Positions 42,029-49,726 of a stretch of DNA of 64,000 nt are shown one piece after another (position 1 is the first letter of the stretch; each line of letters starts with the position of its first letter). A program made the translations under genes and the position numbers. The stretch lies in the NCBI RefSeq assembly GCF_014645815.1, contig NZ_BMML01000005.1, positions 1-64,000 of the forward strand, in the 5' to 3' direction. This stretch comes from Streptomyces fuscichromogenes. GTDB taxonomy: Bacteria > Actinomycetota > Actinomycetes > Streptomycetales > Streptomycetaceae. The notes beneath the pieces are model-generated. The model was not told where the DNA came from, searched no databases, and saw only the letters and a list, made by a program, of their open reading frames with translations.

Positions 42029-42101
42029 TAGGCCGTGTGGGACTCGAACCCACAACCAATGGATTAAAAGTCCACTGCTCTGCCAATTGAGCTAACGGCC
42101 C
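42029..42101 (-). tRNA. tRNA-Lys (TTT)
   Basis: A 73-base cloverleaf on the minus strand: acceptor GGGCCGT/ACGGCCT with discriminator A, D-arm GCTCAATTGGCAGAGC, anticodon stem GTGGA/TCCAT with loop CTTTTAA (anticodon TTT), T-arm TGTGGGTTCGAGTCCCACA. Its 3' part forms the right attachment site of the island. Confidence 0.95.
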
Positions 42102-42210
42102 AGGCGATGTTGTCTCCCCGAGCATAGCCGGACGGAGGCGTCTCGCCGATCGGGTATCGGGGGCGTGGCCGCGTCGTGTGGCGGAAGAGGGGCTGGAGCG
42201 GGGCGGTCGG

Positions 42211-43728
42211 TCAGAGGTCGGCCAGTTTGGGAGCGGCCTCCTCGCGGGCCGTTCCGGCCGGGTTGAGGAACCAGTGACGGGCCGAGACCTGCCACCAGAT
42301 CGCGGCGAAGCCGAGGACGGCCAGCACGGCGACCGGCGCGTAGTTGAAGGACTTCCAGGTCACCGGGGAGACCTGCGGAAGCATGAACAGGATGGTGATG
42401 ACCACCACCCACGTCACCGATGTCACGCCGATCACCTTCGACCAGCGGCCCAGGTGCCAGGGGCCGCGCTCGAACGCGTCGCCCTTGCGCACCCGCAGCA
42501 GTGTCGGGATGACGTAGGCCACGTACAGCCCGATCACCGCGATGGACGTCACGGCGGCGTAGGCCGTGTAGTTGATCAGGTAGGGGAGACCCAGGGCGAG
42601 CGCGGAGAGCGCCGCCAGCCAGACCGCCGCGACCGGGGTACGGGTGCGGGGGCTGACCGTGTGCCAGACACGGGAGAAGGGGAGCGCGCCGTCGCGGGAG
42701 AAGGCGTAGATCATGCGGCTGTTGGCCGTCACGGAGGCCATTCCGCAGAAGAGCTGGGCGCCGATGACGACGAGGAGCAGGAGCTTGCCGGTCGTGGCAC
42801 CGAGCGCGTCCAGGAGGATCTGGGCCGGCGGGGCCCCCGTCGGGGACGCCAGCTCCTTGTCGTACGACTGGATCGCGAACGTGAAGCCGAGCAGGAGGAC
42901 GAAGCCGGCTATCCAGGAGGTCCAGATCGAGCGGACGATGCCCTTCGGTCCCGCCGTCGCCGCGTCGTGGGTCTCCTCGGTCATGTGCGCCGAGGCGTCG
43001 TAGCCCGTGAAGGTGTACTGGGCCATCAGGAGGCCCAGGAGGACGACGTAGGGACCGCTGCTCCAGCCCGTCTCGTTCACGAACTTGGTGAAGACGAAGG
43101 ACGTCGACTGGTGGTGGTCGGGGACGAAGGTCAGCGCTCCGACGATCACCAGGACGCCGATCACGTGCCACCACACGCTGACGCTGTTCAGGATGGCGAC
43201 GATGCGGACGCCGAAGGTGTTGAGGAGGCCGTGCAGGACCAGGATCCCCGCGAAGAGGAGGATCGTGCGGCCGGGGGTGACCTCGAAGTCGAACTGGAGG
43301 TTCAGGTACGCGCCCAGGAAGGACGCGGCGCCGAAGTCGATGCCCGCCGTCACCGCCACCTGGCCGAGCACGTTGAACCAGCCCGTGAACCACGCCCAGG
43401 CGGCCGCGCTGCGCGGCGGGGCCAGGCGGTGGGCCCAGAAGTAGAGGCCGGCGGAGGTCGGGTACGCCGAACAGATCTCGGCCATGGAGAGGCCGACGAA
43501 GAGGGTCATCAGTCCTACGGCCACCCAGCCCCAGGTGATCACGGCCGGACCGCCGGTGATCATGCCGAAGAGGTAGAGGGTGAGGCAGCCGGAGAGCACC
43601 GAGATGATCGTGAAGGAGACCGCGTAGTTCGAGAAGGCCGACATACGGCGGGCCAGGACCTGGGTGTAGCCGAGCTGGGCCAGCCGTTCCTCGTCGGAGA
43701 GCGGCGTGCCTGTCGCGTCATCTGTCAT
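42211..43728 (-). CDS. APC-superfamily amino acid permease
   Basis: 505 aa from the ATG at 43728 (MTDDATG). About 12 hydrophobic helices. Conserved APC region near the start: LARRMSAFSNYAVSFTIISV, then SMAEICSAYPTSAGLYFWAH (family signature), GYDASAHMTEETHDA and NSRMIYAFSRDGALPFS. It resembles GABA/amino-acid permeases. The frame is open upstream into an FG-GAP fragment, which is unrelated. It is the first gene outside the island on the right. Confidence 0.88.
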   Translation of the reverse strand: MTDDATGTPLSDEERLAQLGYTQVLARRMSAFSNYAVSFTIISVLSGCLTLYLFGMITGGPAVITWGWVAVGLMTLFVGLSMAEICSAYPTSAGLYFWAHRLAPPRSAAAWAWFTGWFNVLGQVAVTAGIDFGAASFLGAYLNLQFDFEVTPGRTILLFAGILVLHGLLNTFGVRIVAILNSVSVWWHVIGVLVIVGALTFVPDHHQSTSFVFTKFVNETGWSSGPYVVLLGLLMAQYTFTGYDASAHMTEETHDAATAGPKGIVRSIWTSWIAGFVLLLGFTFAIQSYDKELASPTGAPPAQILLDALGATTGKLLLLVVIGAQLFCGMASVTANSRMIYAFSRDGALPFSRVWHTVSPRTRTPVAAVWLAALSALALGLPYLINYTAYAAVTSIAVIGLYVAYVIPTLLRVRKGDAFERGPWHLGRWSKVIGVTSVTWVVVITILFMLPQVSPVTWKSFNYAPVAVLAVLGFAAIWWQVSARHWFLNPAGTAREEAAPKLADL

Positions 43729-43779
43729 GCCCCCAGCGATTCCCTCGCCAGGGTCGTGACATGCATCACAACTTGGCCA

Positions 43780-44007
43780 GAAAAGCCCCTTGAAACCCTG
43801 CCGTCCGCTCCCGATCGGCACCCGCCCGCCGAAGGAACCATTGCCCTTGCCGCCGTAGCGGTGAAGGTGTCCCGCGGAGTCCCGTACGACCAGGTCGTTC
43901 TTCCCGTCCCCGGTGATGTCGCCGACGCCGAGGCCCGCGCCGTACGTCGATCCCCAGCCGTCGGCGACCTTTGCGCGGGCCTTGGGCCGCCGGGGTTTTC
44001 GGGGCAT
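43780..44007 (-). pseudogene. Fragment of an FG-GAP/VCBS repeat protein
   Basis: About 60 residues reading GLGVGDITGDGKNDLVVRDS, then GHLHRYGGKGNGSFGGRVPI and GFKGLF are a classical FG-GAP repeat (calcium-binding GDxxGDGxxD). There is no signal peptide and no further repeats. It runs in frame into the permease upstream region, so it is a truncated remnant, not part of the transporter. Confidence 0.65.
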
Positions 44008-44011
44008 GCGA

Positions 44012-44053
44012 AAGGGCCCGCAGGAACGTGTGGAACGTTCCGTACGGGCCCTT
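44012..44053 (-). terminator. Terminator of the DEAD-box helicase gene
   Basis: An outer 9-bp stem AAGGGCCCG/CGGGCCCTT encloses an inner 7-bp stem GGAACGT/ACGTTCC with a 5-base loop. On the minus strand it ends in TTTCGC. It starts 18 bases after the helicase stop. Confidence 0.82.
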
Positions 44054-44070
44054 CGTCAGCTCACTCGGTG

Positions 44071-46257
44071 TCAGCCGTTGCGCTTCCAGCGGGGCTTGTC
44101 GTCACGGCGGCCGAAGGAGCCGGAGGACGAGCCGCGGTGGTCGTCACGACGGCCGACCGGGCGCTCGTGACCGCTGTGGCCGCCGCTGCGGAAGCCCGGG
44201 CGGTCGTCACGGCGGTCGCGGTTGAACGGACGGTCGCTGCCACGGTGGCCGGACGGACGCTCGTCACGACGGAAGCCACCGGACGCCGGACGCTCGTCAC
44301 GGCGGTCGAAGGAGCGGCCACCGCGGTCGTCACGGTCACGGTCGAACGGACGGCGCTCGTCGCGGCGGAAGCCGCCACGGTCGTCACGGCGCTCGTCACG
44401 ACGGTCGTCCCGGCGGAAGCCGCTGGACGGACGCTCGTCACGACGGTCGAAGGAGCGGGCACCGCGGTCACCGTCACGACGCTCGTCCCGGCGGAAGCCA
44501 CCCGACGGACGGTCGTCGCGGCGGAAGCCGCCACGGTCGCCACCGTCACGACGGTCGTCCCGGCGGAAACCGCCCGACGGACGCTCGTCGCGGCGGAAGC
44601 CGCCACGGTCGCCACCGTCACGACGGTCGTCCCGGCGGAAACCGCCCGACGGACGCTCGTCCCGACGGTCACGGCGCTCGTAGTTGCCCCGCTCGTCACG
44701 CTGCTGACGCGGACGCTCGTAGGAGGAGGACTCCTGACGGTCCGGCGCCTCGGCGACCGGCTGCTCCGCCACCACGGCCTCGGCCTCGGCCACGGCGACG
44801 GCCTCGGCCACCGCCGTCTCCGGGTCCTCGCCGCGCTCGCGGGCGGCCCGGGCGACCAGCCGGTCGGCCTCCTCGCGCAGCTCGGCGGCCCGGCGCTGGG
44901 CCCGCTCCAGCTCCTTGGTGAGCTGGGTGACCTCGCGCTCGGCCTGCTGCGCCGCGTTGCCCGCGGACTCGGCCTGCACCTCGGTCATGGAACGGGCCCC
45001 GGTGATGTCGGCGACCTCGGGCTCGAAGGCCGTACCGGAGTTGATGATGTGACGGCCGGCGTCGACGCCCGCGTCCTCCATCAGCCGGAAGATCTGGCGG
45101 CGCTGGTGCGGGAGGGAGAGCGAGACGACCGTGCCGGTGCGGCCGGCGCGAGCGGTGCGGCCGGCGCGGTGCAGGTAGTCCTTGTGGTCACCGGCCGGGT
45201 CCACGTTCAGCACCAGGTCGATGCCGTCGACGTGGATGCCGCGCGCGGCGACGTCGGTGGCGACGAGGACGTTGACGTAACCGTCCTTGAAGTCGGCGAG
45301 GGTCCGGGTCCGGGCACCCTGGGTCATGCCGCCGTGCAGGGCGTCGGCCTTCACCCCGGAGTCGCGCAGCTGCTCGGCGACGCGGTCGGCGCCCAGCTGG
45401 GTGCGGACGAAGATGATCGTGCGGCCCTTGCGGGAGGCGATCGCGGCGGTGACCGGCGCCTTGTCCTTGGGCTTCACGATGAGGATGTGGTGGGACATGG
45501 TCGTGACCGCACCCTGGGCGGCGTCGACCTCGTGCGAGACCGGGTCGACCAGGTAGCGCTTGACCAGCGTGGAGATCTCGTTCTCCATGGTGGCGGAGAA
45601 CAGCATGCGCTGGCCGCCGGCCGGGACCTGGTCGAGCAGCTCGGTGACCTCGGGGAGGAAGCCCAGGTCGGACATCTGGTCGGCCTCGTCGAGGACGGCG
45701 ATCTGCACGTCCTCCAGGGAGCAGGCGCCGCGGTTGATGATGTCGCGCAGGCGGCCCGGGGTGGCGACGAGGATGTCGACGCCGCGCTCCAGGGCGTAGA
45801 TCTGGTTGCCCATGGAGGTACCGCCGCAGACGACCTTCATCTTCAGGCCGAGGACGTCGCCGTAGGGCTGGAGCGCGTCGGCGACCTGCATCGCCAGCTC
45901 GCGGGTGGGGGTGAGGATGACGGCACGCGGCCGCTTCTTCTCGGTGTGGCCGCCGGCCAGGGTGGCCAGGGTGGGCAGACCGAAGGAGAGGGTCTTGCCC
46001 GAGCCGGTGCGGCCCCGGCCGAGGATGTCCTTGCCGACCAGGGCGTCCGGGATGGTCGCGGCCTGGATCGGGAAGGGGGTCGTCACGCCGTTCTGCGCGA
46101 GCTTGCGCACGACGCCCTCGGGGAGGCCGAGGTCGGCGAAGGTGGTCTGGGGGGTGGTGTCGGTGGTGTCAGCGGTCTCCTCGGAGACCTGGGTCACCAG
46201 TTCGTCGTCCTGGGTGTTCTCGGGCACGACGATCTGATCATTACTGGACACGGACAT
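44071..46257 (-). CDS. DEAD-box RNA helicase with long Arg/Gly/Asp-rich tail
   Basis: 728 aa from the ATG at 46257 (MSVSSNDQIV). Helicase core about 35-390: Q motif FADLGLPEGVVRKLAQNGVT, Walker A GRTGSGKT, PTRELAMQ, VATPGRLRD, VLDEADQM, FSATM, ATDVAARGIHVDGID and HRAGRTARAG. A coiled-coil segment (ESAGNAAQQAEREVTQLTKE) and about 200 residues of RDDRR/GGFRRDERPSGG repeats follow. These bind RNA and likely drive cold-shock or RNA-decay roles. An AAGG precedes the ATG and the leader is long. It ends in a strong terminator. Confidence 0.92.
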   Translation of the reverse strand: MSVSSNDQIVVPENTQDDELVTQVSEETADTTDTTPQTTFADLGLPEGVVRKLAQNGVTTPFPIQAATIPDALVGKDILGRGRTGSGKTLSFGLPTLATLAGGHTEKKRPRAVILTPTRELAMQVADALQPYGDVLGLKMKVVCGGTSMGNQIYALERGVDILVATPGRLRDIINRGACSLEDVQIAVLDEADQMSDLGFLPEVTELLDQVPAGGQRMLFSATMENEISTLVKRYLVDPVSHEVDAAQGAVTTMSHHILIVKPKDKAPVTAAIASRKGRTIIFVRTQLGADRVAEQLRDSGVKADALHGGMTQGARTRTLADFKDGYVNVLVATDVAARGIHVDGIDLVLNVDPAGDHKDYLHRAGRTARAGRTGTVVSLSLPHQRRQIFRLMEDAGVDAGRHIINSGTAFEPEVADITGARSMTEVQAESAGNAAQQAEREVTQLTKELERAQRRAAELREEADRLVARAARERGEDPETAVAEAVAVAEAEAVVAEQPVAEAPDRQESSSYERPRQQRDERGNYERRDRRDERPSGGFRRDDRRDGGDRGGFRRDERPSGGFRRDDRRDGGDRGGFRRDDRPSGGFRRDERRDGDRGARSFDRRDERPSSGFRRDDRRDERRDDRGGFRRDERRPFDRDRDDRGGRSFDRRDERPASGGFRRDERPSGHRGSDRPFNRDRRDDRPGFRSGGHSGHERPVGRRDDHRGSSSGSFGRRDDKPRWKRNG
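44090..44700 (-). repeat. Tandem repeats encoding the helicase RGG-like tail
   Basis: Imperfect units of about 45-60 bases, each coding GGFRRDERPSGGFRRDDRRD-like residues. Two adjacent units near 44560-44650 are almost identical, so the array is prone to length change. The same stretch reads open in several frames, which is an effect of the repeat. Confidence 0.7.
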
Positions 46258-46587
46258 GCGAATGCGAAACCTTCCGGAGTCTCTTCGGCACGCGCCCGTC
46301 AACTCCGTGATTCGCTCACGACCGCCTCAATGCGGTCCGCCACGGCAAGGGAGAGTACGCGCCACACGGCGCGCTCTGCAGTGGCGCCGGGCAAATGGGA
46401 TCAAACGATCTACCACCATACGCACCCAACACCCCCGAAGGCAAACCGAGCCACAACCTCGCAGCTCACAGCAGGTTCACCACAACCCCGACGACGCTCA
46501 CGCCAGTCCGCCGAGCAAAGAACACACAGACCGGACGCGCTGCCATACACACCCCCCAACACCCGGCCCGCCCGTCTTCTTCCCCGC

Positions 46588-46659
46588 CCCGGAGAACACC
46601 GCCTCGCCGGGCCCGGAGAACGCCGCCTCACCCGGCCCGGAGAACGCCGTCCCACACCG
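46588..46659 (+). repeat. 24-bp tandem repeat, three copies
   Basis: Units begin CCCGGAGAACACCGCCTC, CCCGGAGAACGCCGCCTC and CCCGGAGAACGCCGTCCC at 46588, 46612 and 46636. Non-coding; may fold as a series of small hairpins. Confidence 0.6.
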
Positions 46660-46692
46660 CCCCGGATGCGACCGCGGCCGGGTATTTCCCCG

Positions 46693-46850
46693 CCGCAACG
46701 GCGCTCAGCCCGCGCGGCGCGTCCCGGCGGTGCCGATACCCCCGCCCAAGGCCGCGCCGCCTGCCCCGCCACCCGCGAGGCGACCGCCGCCTGAATCTCC
46801 GTCCCGCCGTAACGGCGCCGAGCCCCCGCGGCGCGTCCCGGCGGTGCCGG
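46693..46850 (+). repeat. Family B repeat, two direct copies
   Basis: Starting at 46693 and 46807, both read roughly CCGNAACGGCGC-AGCCCGCG-CGGCGCGTCCCGGCGGTGCC. A third copy lies inverted at 20681-20724. All are intergenic. Confidence 0.55.
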
Positions 46851-46865
46851 TCCCCCTCGCACGCC

Positions 46866-47390
46866 CTACGCCGGTGTCCCCGCCTCCGGGGCCGGCTCTC
46901 GTTGGACCAGTTGCGGGCCGGTGTCCTCGTGTGCCGAGGAGGACGGCTCGGCCGACGGCGGGTCCGTCGCCGGGGGCGGTGGGGTCGGTGACGCCGGGGG
47001 CGGGGTGGGCGAGGCCGCCGGGGGCGCGGGGGTCGTCGGGGCCCCCGTCGGCCCGGCCGGCGCCCCCGGCGGCACGCTGCTGCCCGGCTGCACCGGCACG
47101 GCCGACCCCGCGCTCGCCCCCTTCGACGGTTTCGCGGACGCCGACGCCGACTCCCCCGGCTTCGCCTTCTCCCCGTGCCCGCGCTTCCCGTCGGCCACTT
47201 CACCGCCGTACCCCGCACCGCCCTCGCCGGACACCCCCGCCCCGCCCTCGGACACGTCCCCGACCCGGCGTCCCGTGGAGTGCGACGGCTTGGCCTTCCC
47301 CGCGTCGTCGCCCACGTTCACACAGCCGGCGGCGGCCGCGACCGCCATCACCGTGACGGCCAGACGGACGGGTACGAACAAGGGGCGCAC
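46866..47390 (-). CDS. Putative lipoprotein with Pro-rich tail
   Basis: About 174 aa from a GTG at 47390, with GGAGG eight bases upstream. RPLFVPVRLAVTVMAVAAAAGC is a type II signal peptide with lipobox AAGC. The mature part (VNVGDDAGKAKPSHS onward) is low-complexity, rich in Gly, Ser, Pro and Thr. No catalytic domain. It is probably a surface-attached spacer protein. An earlier start at 47576 has no support. Confidence 0.6.
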   Translation of the reverse strand: MRPLFVPVRLAVTVMAVAAAAGCVNVGDDAGKAKPSHSTGRRVGDVSEGGAGVSGEGGAGYGGEVADGKRGHGEKAKPGESASASAKPSKGASAGSAVPVQPGSSVPPGAPAGPTGAPTTPAPPAASPTPPPASPTPPPPATDPPSAEPSSSAHEDTGPQLVQREPAPEAGTPA

Positions 47391-47574
47391 GGCGGCCACC
47401 TCCGAGGCGGAGAAAGAAGTCAACCTGCCCAACTCCCGCCGCCCACAAGAGGACACGCACCCCGGACCCCACAGGCCCACTGTCAGTACGACAAACGCCG
47501 GACCGCCGCACCCGACCGTCGCGGGGGCGTGGGCACGTGGTTCACCATGGGGTGTGCGATTCGACTCCGTTCCC

Positions 47575-48162
47575 ATGCCGGCGAGCGTCGAGGCCAGACC
47601 TCGCGACAGCCGCGGCTACCCCGTACCCGCCATCACCCCGTGGGAGGGCGACGCCCCCCAGTTCGCACTCACCGACTACGAGCGCAGCGCGGAGTGCGCC
47701 CGCAACAGGCTGTGTTCCGTCTGCAACACCCTGATGCCCAAGGGCCCGGTGTGGCGGGTGGTCGGCGCCGCGGAGAGTTCCGCGATCCGCGACGCGCTGG
47801 CCGCCGGGCGGCCGTACCGCAACCTCGCGCCGACCCTGGAGGCTCCCGGGCACCGCGCGTGCATGCTCTACGCCTCGATGGTCTGCCCGTACCTGGCCCG
47901 CCCCAACGCCAGGCGGGGTACGAGCGCGGAAACCCCGGACGACATGACCGCTCATGTCGTCCGGGGTGCGGTGCGGGGAAGGCTGGGCGCCGTGGTCGGG
48001 TTCGGCGACTACGAGTTCGCCGTCACCGGTTCCCAGGTCCTGTTCCGGTTCCTCGACGTGGTGGAGTTCCTGCCGCACGACACGGCGGACGAGCACCTGG
48101 CGGAGCTACGGGCGGAACTCGACCGTGGCGACGGCCGGCCGGGCGGCGGTCAGCCGCGGTAG
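47575..48162 (+). CDS. Conserved hypothetical protein with Cys motifs
   Basis: 195 aa from the ATG at 47575; a GTG at 47554 is an alternative. It contains ARNRLCSVCNTLMPKGPVWR (CxxC) and a later HRACMLYASMVCPYLARPNA, which suggest a zinc site of four ligands (C, C, C/H, C). The last third has FRFLDVVEFLPHDTADEHLA. I do not know a function. Its stop overlaps the end of the convergent gene by 13 bases. Confidence 0.65.
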   Translation: MPASVEARPRDSRGYPVPAITPWEGDAPQFALTDYERSAECARNRLCSVCNTLMPKGPVWRVVGAAESSAIRDALAAGRPYRNLAPTLEAPGHRACMLYASMVCPYLARPNARRGTSAETPDDMTAHVVRGAVRGRLGAVVGFGDYEFAVTGSQVLFRFLDVVEFLPHDTADEHLAELRAELDRGDGRPGGGQPR

Positions 48163-49079
48163 GCGGGCAGCCCCTTGTGCGCGGAGGCCTTGACCGGCTT
48201 GCCGAACCCGTGGGCGGTCCTGGTGACCGTGTAGGTGCCGCTCGGGGTCCGGAAGGCGATGGTCTTGCCGTTGGGCGACCAGGTGGGCTCGGTGTAGTCG
48301 GTGGTGGCGTGCGGGGTGATGTCCTTGACGGCGTTGGTGCCCGCGGTCAGGTCGTCGACGAAGAGGTGGTCGTGGCCGCCGACGGAGCGGACGAAGACGA
48401 CCTCCTCCGCGTCGGGGGCGAGCGCCGGCTCGGAGCCCTTGGCCAGCGCACCGCCCTGCTGCCGCAGGTAGTCGTCCCGGATGTAGACCTCGCCGTTGTG
48501 GGTGTTCTCGTAGACGGACGTGCCGTAGGCCCCGCCGGCGTTCGGCCAGGTGTTGTTCGTCTTCGGGAGCGCGCCCGCCTCCGGGTCGTCGCTGTTCAGG
48601 CTGATCTTGGCCGGCCTGCCGTGGTTGCTGGTGGCCTTGACGCTCTCCAGCACGGTGCTGCCGTTGATCTTGGCGGCGAAGATGATGTTGTTCTTCGCGG
48701 GGATGCCGTCCGCCTTGTCGGCCGCGGCGACCTGCCAGGTCGGGTGGGACCAGGTCTGGTTGCCCGGGTTGGCCGCGACCGTGACCCGGTGGCTGCCGTC
48801 GGGGTCGGAGACGACCAGGTTGCCGTGGCCGTCGACGAAGGCGGCCTTGCTGCCGCTCGGGTTCCAGGCCAGGTCGCGGACGACGGTACCGAAGTCGATC
48901 GACCTGCCGCCGACGAGAACGTGACGGGTGCCGTCGCTGATGGTCAGTCCTCGGGGCACGCTCACCGCCTTGGCGGCGGGAGCGGCCGTCGCGGTGGCGG
49001 ACACGGCGGCCACGGCCAGCAGCGCGGCGACGCCGGTGGTGACAGCGGCTGCGGTGCGACGACGGTAACGTGCGGACAT
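48150..49079 (-). CDS. Secreted beta-propeller (TolB-like) protein
   Basis: About 309 aa from the ATG at 49079 (MSARYRRRT), with GGGGGGAA upstream. A signal peptide (AAVTTGVAALLAVAAVSATATAAPA) is followed by propeller-like blades with TISDGTRHVLVGGRSI, VRDLAWNPSGSKAAFVDGHG, LAPDAEEVVFVRSVGG and PTWSPNGKTIAFRTPSGTYT. TolB/WD-like domains bind partners. Its role is unknown. The ORF extends to 49175, but that extension lacks support. Confidence 0.75.
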   Translation of the reverse strand: MSARYRRRTAAAVTTGVAALLAVAAVSATATAAPAAKAVSVPRGLTISDGTRHVLVGGRSIDFGTVVRDLAWNPSGSKAAFVDGHGNLVVSDPDGSHRVTVAANPGNQTWSHPTWQVAAADKADGIPAKNNIIFAAKINGSTVLESVKATSNHGRPAKISLNSDDPEAGALPKTNNTWPNAGGAYGTSVYENTHNGEVYIRDDYLRQQGGALAKGSEPALAPDAEEVVFVRSVGGHDHLFVDDLTAGTNAVKDITPHATTDYTEPTWSPNGKTIAFRTPSGTYTVTRTAHGFGKPVKASAHKGLPAYRG

Positions 49080-49265
49080 CGGGTTCCCCCCAGGACGAAA
49101 GACACTGCGCCAAGTGGTCATCGCGGGAGCCTCCTGCCGCCCCTTCGCGATGAGAGAAGTCTTCCCACGGGGCATGACGGGGCTGTGCGCGCGCTGTCAC
49201 AGGCGTGCAATAGGGGTCGGCGCCGGAAACCCCCGCTCGACGCGTTCGTCCCCGACAATGGCCCT

Positions 49266-49616
49266 GTGCTGGAGATGACACGCGACAGTTTCGAAGAGCT
49301 GGTGAGCGAGGCCCTGGACCGGATCCCGCCGGAGCTGACGCGGGTCATGGACAACGTGGCCGTGTTCGTGGAGGACGAGCCGGCCGCCGACGACCCGGAG
49401 CTGCTGGGCCTGTACGAGGGGACGCCGCTCACCGAGCGCGGGGAGTGGTACGCCGGGGTCCTCCCCGACCGCATCACGATCTACATGGGACCGACCCTGC
49501 GTTACTGCGAGACCCCGCAGGACGTGGTCCACGAGGTCGCCGTGACCGTCGTCCACGAGGTGGCGCACCACTTCGGCATCGGAGACGCCCGGCTCCACGA
49601 ACTGGGCTGGGGCTGA
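49266..49616 (+). CDS. Small zincin-type metallopeptidase family protein
   Basis: 116 aa from a GTG (VLEMTRDSFEELV) or the ATG at 49275. The motif HEVAHHFGIGD near the end (HExxH, third ligand Asp/His) marks the zincin-like family common in actinobacteria. The rest reads IPPELTRVMDNVAVFVEDEP and ITIYMGPTLRYCETPQDVVH. The substrate is unknown. It is preceded by the divergent propeller gene and followed by the phosphoesterase gene. Confidence 0.85.
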   Translation: MLEMTRDSFEELVSEALDRIPPELTRVMDNVAVFVEDEPAADDPELLGLYEGTPLTERGEWYAGVLPDRITIYMGPTLRYCETPQDVVHEVAVTVVHEVAHHFGIGDARLHELGWG

Positions 49617-49726
49617 CCCGCCCCGGCCCAGCCCTGGCCAGCCCCGGCCAGCCCCGCCCCTCCCCAGCCACCTCGGGCGTCACGAACCGCCGCATATGAG
49701 CCGGCGATCCTGGGCATACGGCACCA

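Larger units (their letters stand above)
28440..42073. mobile_element. 13.6 kb genomic island integrated in tRNA-Lys(TTT)
   Basis: It is bounded by a 48-bp direct repeat of the tRNA-Lys 3' end (47 of 48 identical). Inside each end lies a 22-base arm-like repeat in the same orientation (28601-28622 and 41915-41936, 20 of 22 identical). Each core copy is followed at the same distance by its own tRNA terminator. Cargo: TetR, SDR, cyclase, an NTF2-like pseudogene, DsbA with a small Cys protein, TetR-MMPL, two response regulators, GH78 rhamnosidase and LacI. No integrase, excisionase or conjugation gene is recognisable, so the element is either a decayed remnant or mobilised in trans. The family A and B repeats common outside are not seen inside. 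Confidence 0.78.
46258..46865 (-). promoter_or_regulatory. Long leader/upstream region of the helicase gene
   Basis: About 600 bases without a convincing gene. Near the start the minus strand carries GGTGGTAGATCGTTTGATCC and CCCATTTGCCCGG, then GTGGCGCGTACTCTCCCTTG. I recall similar text before this helicase in other streptomycetes. Such leaders usually carry cold-shock or autoregulatory RNA structure. Two repeat families lie in the distal part. Confidence 0.45.

Noticed and set aside
44061..44699. Val/Thr-rich 212-codon frame inside the helicase tail
   Set aside because: It is an out-of-frame reading of the repeat array.
42178..46794. A 1,538-codon plus-strand frame across permease and helicase
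   Set aside because: It crosses two well-supported minus-strand genes and a terminator and contains no domain.
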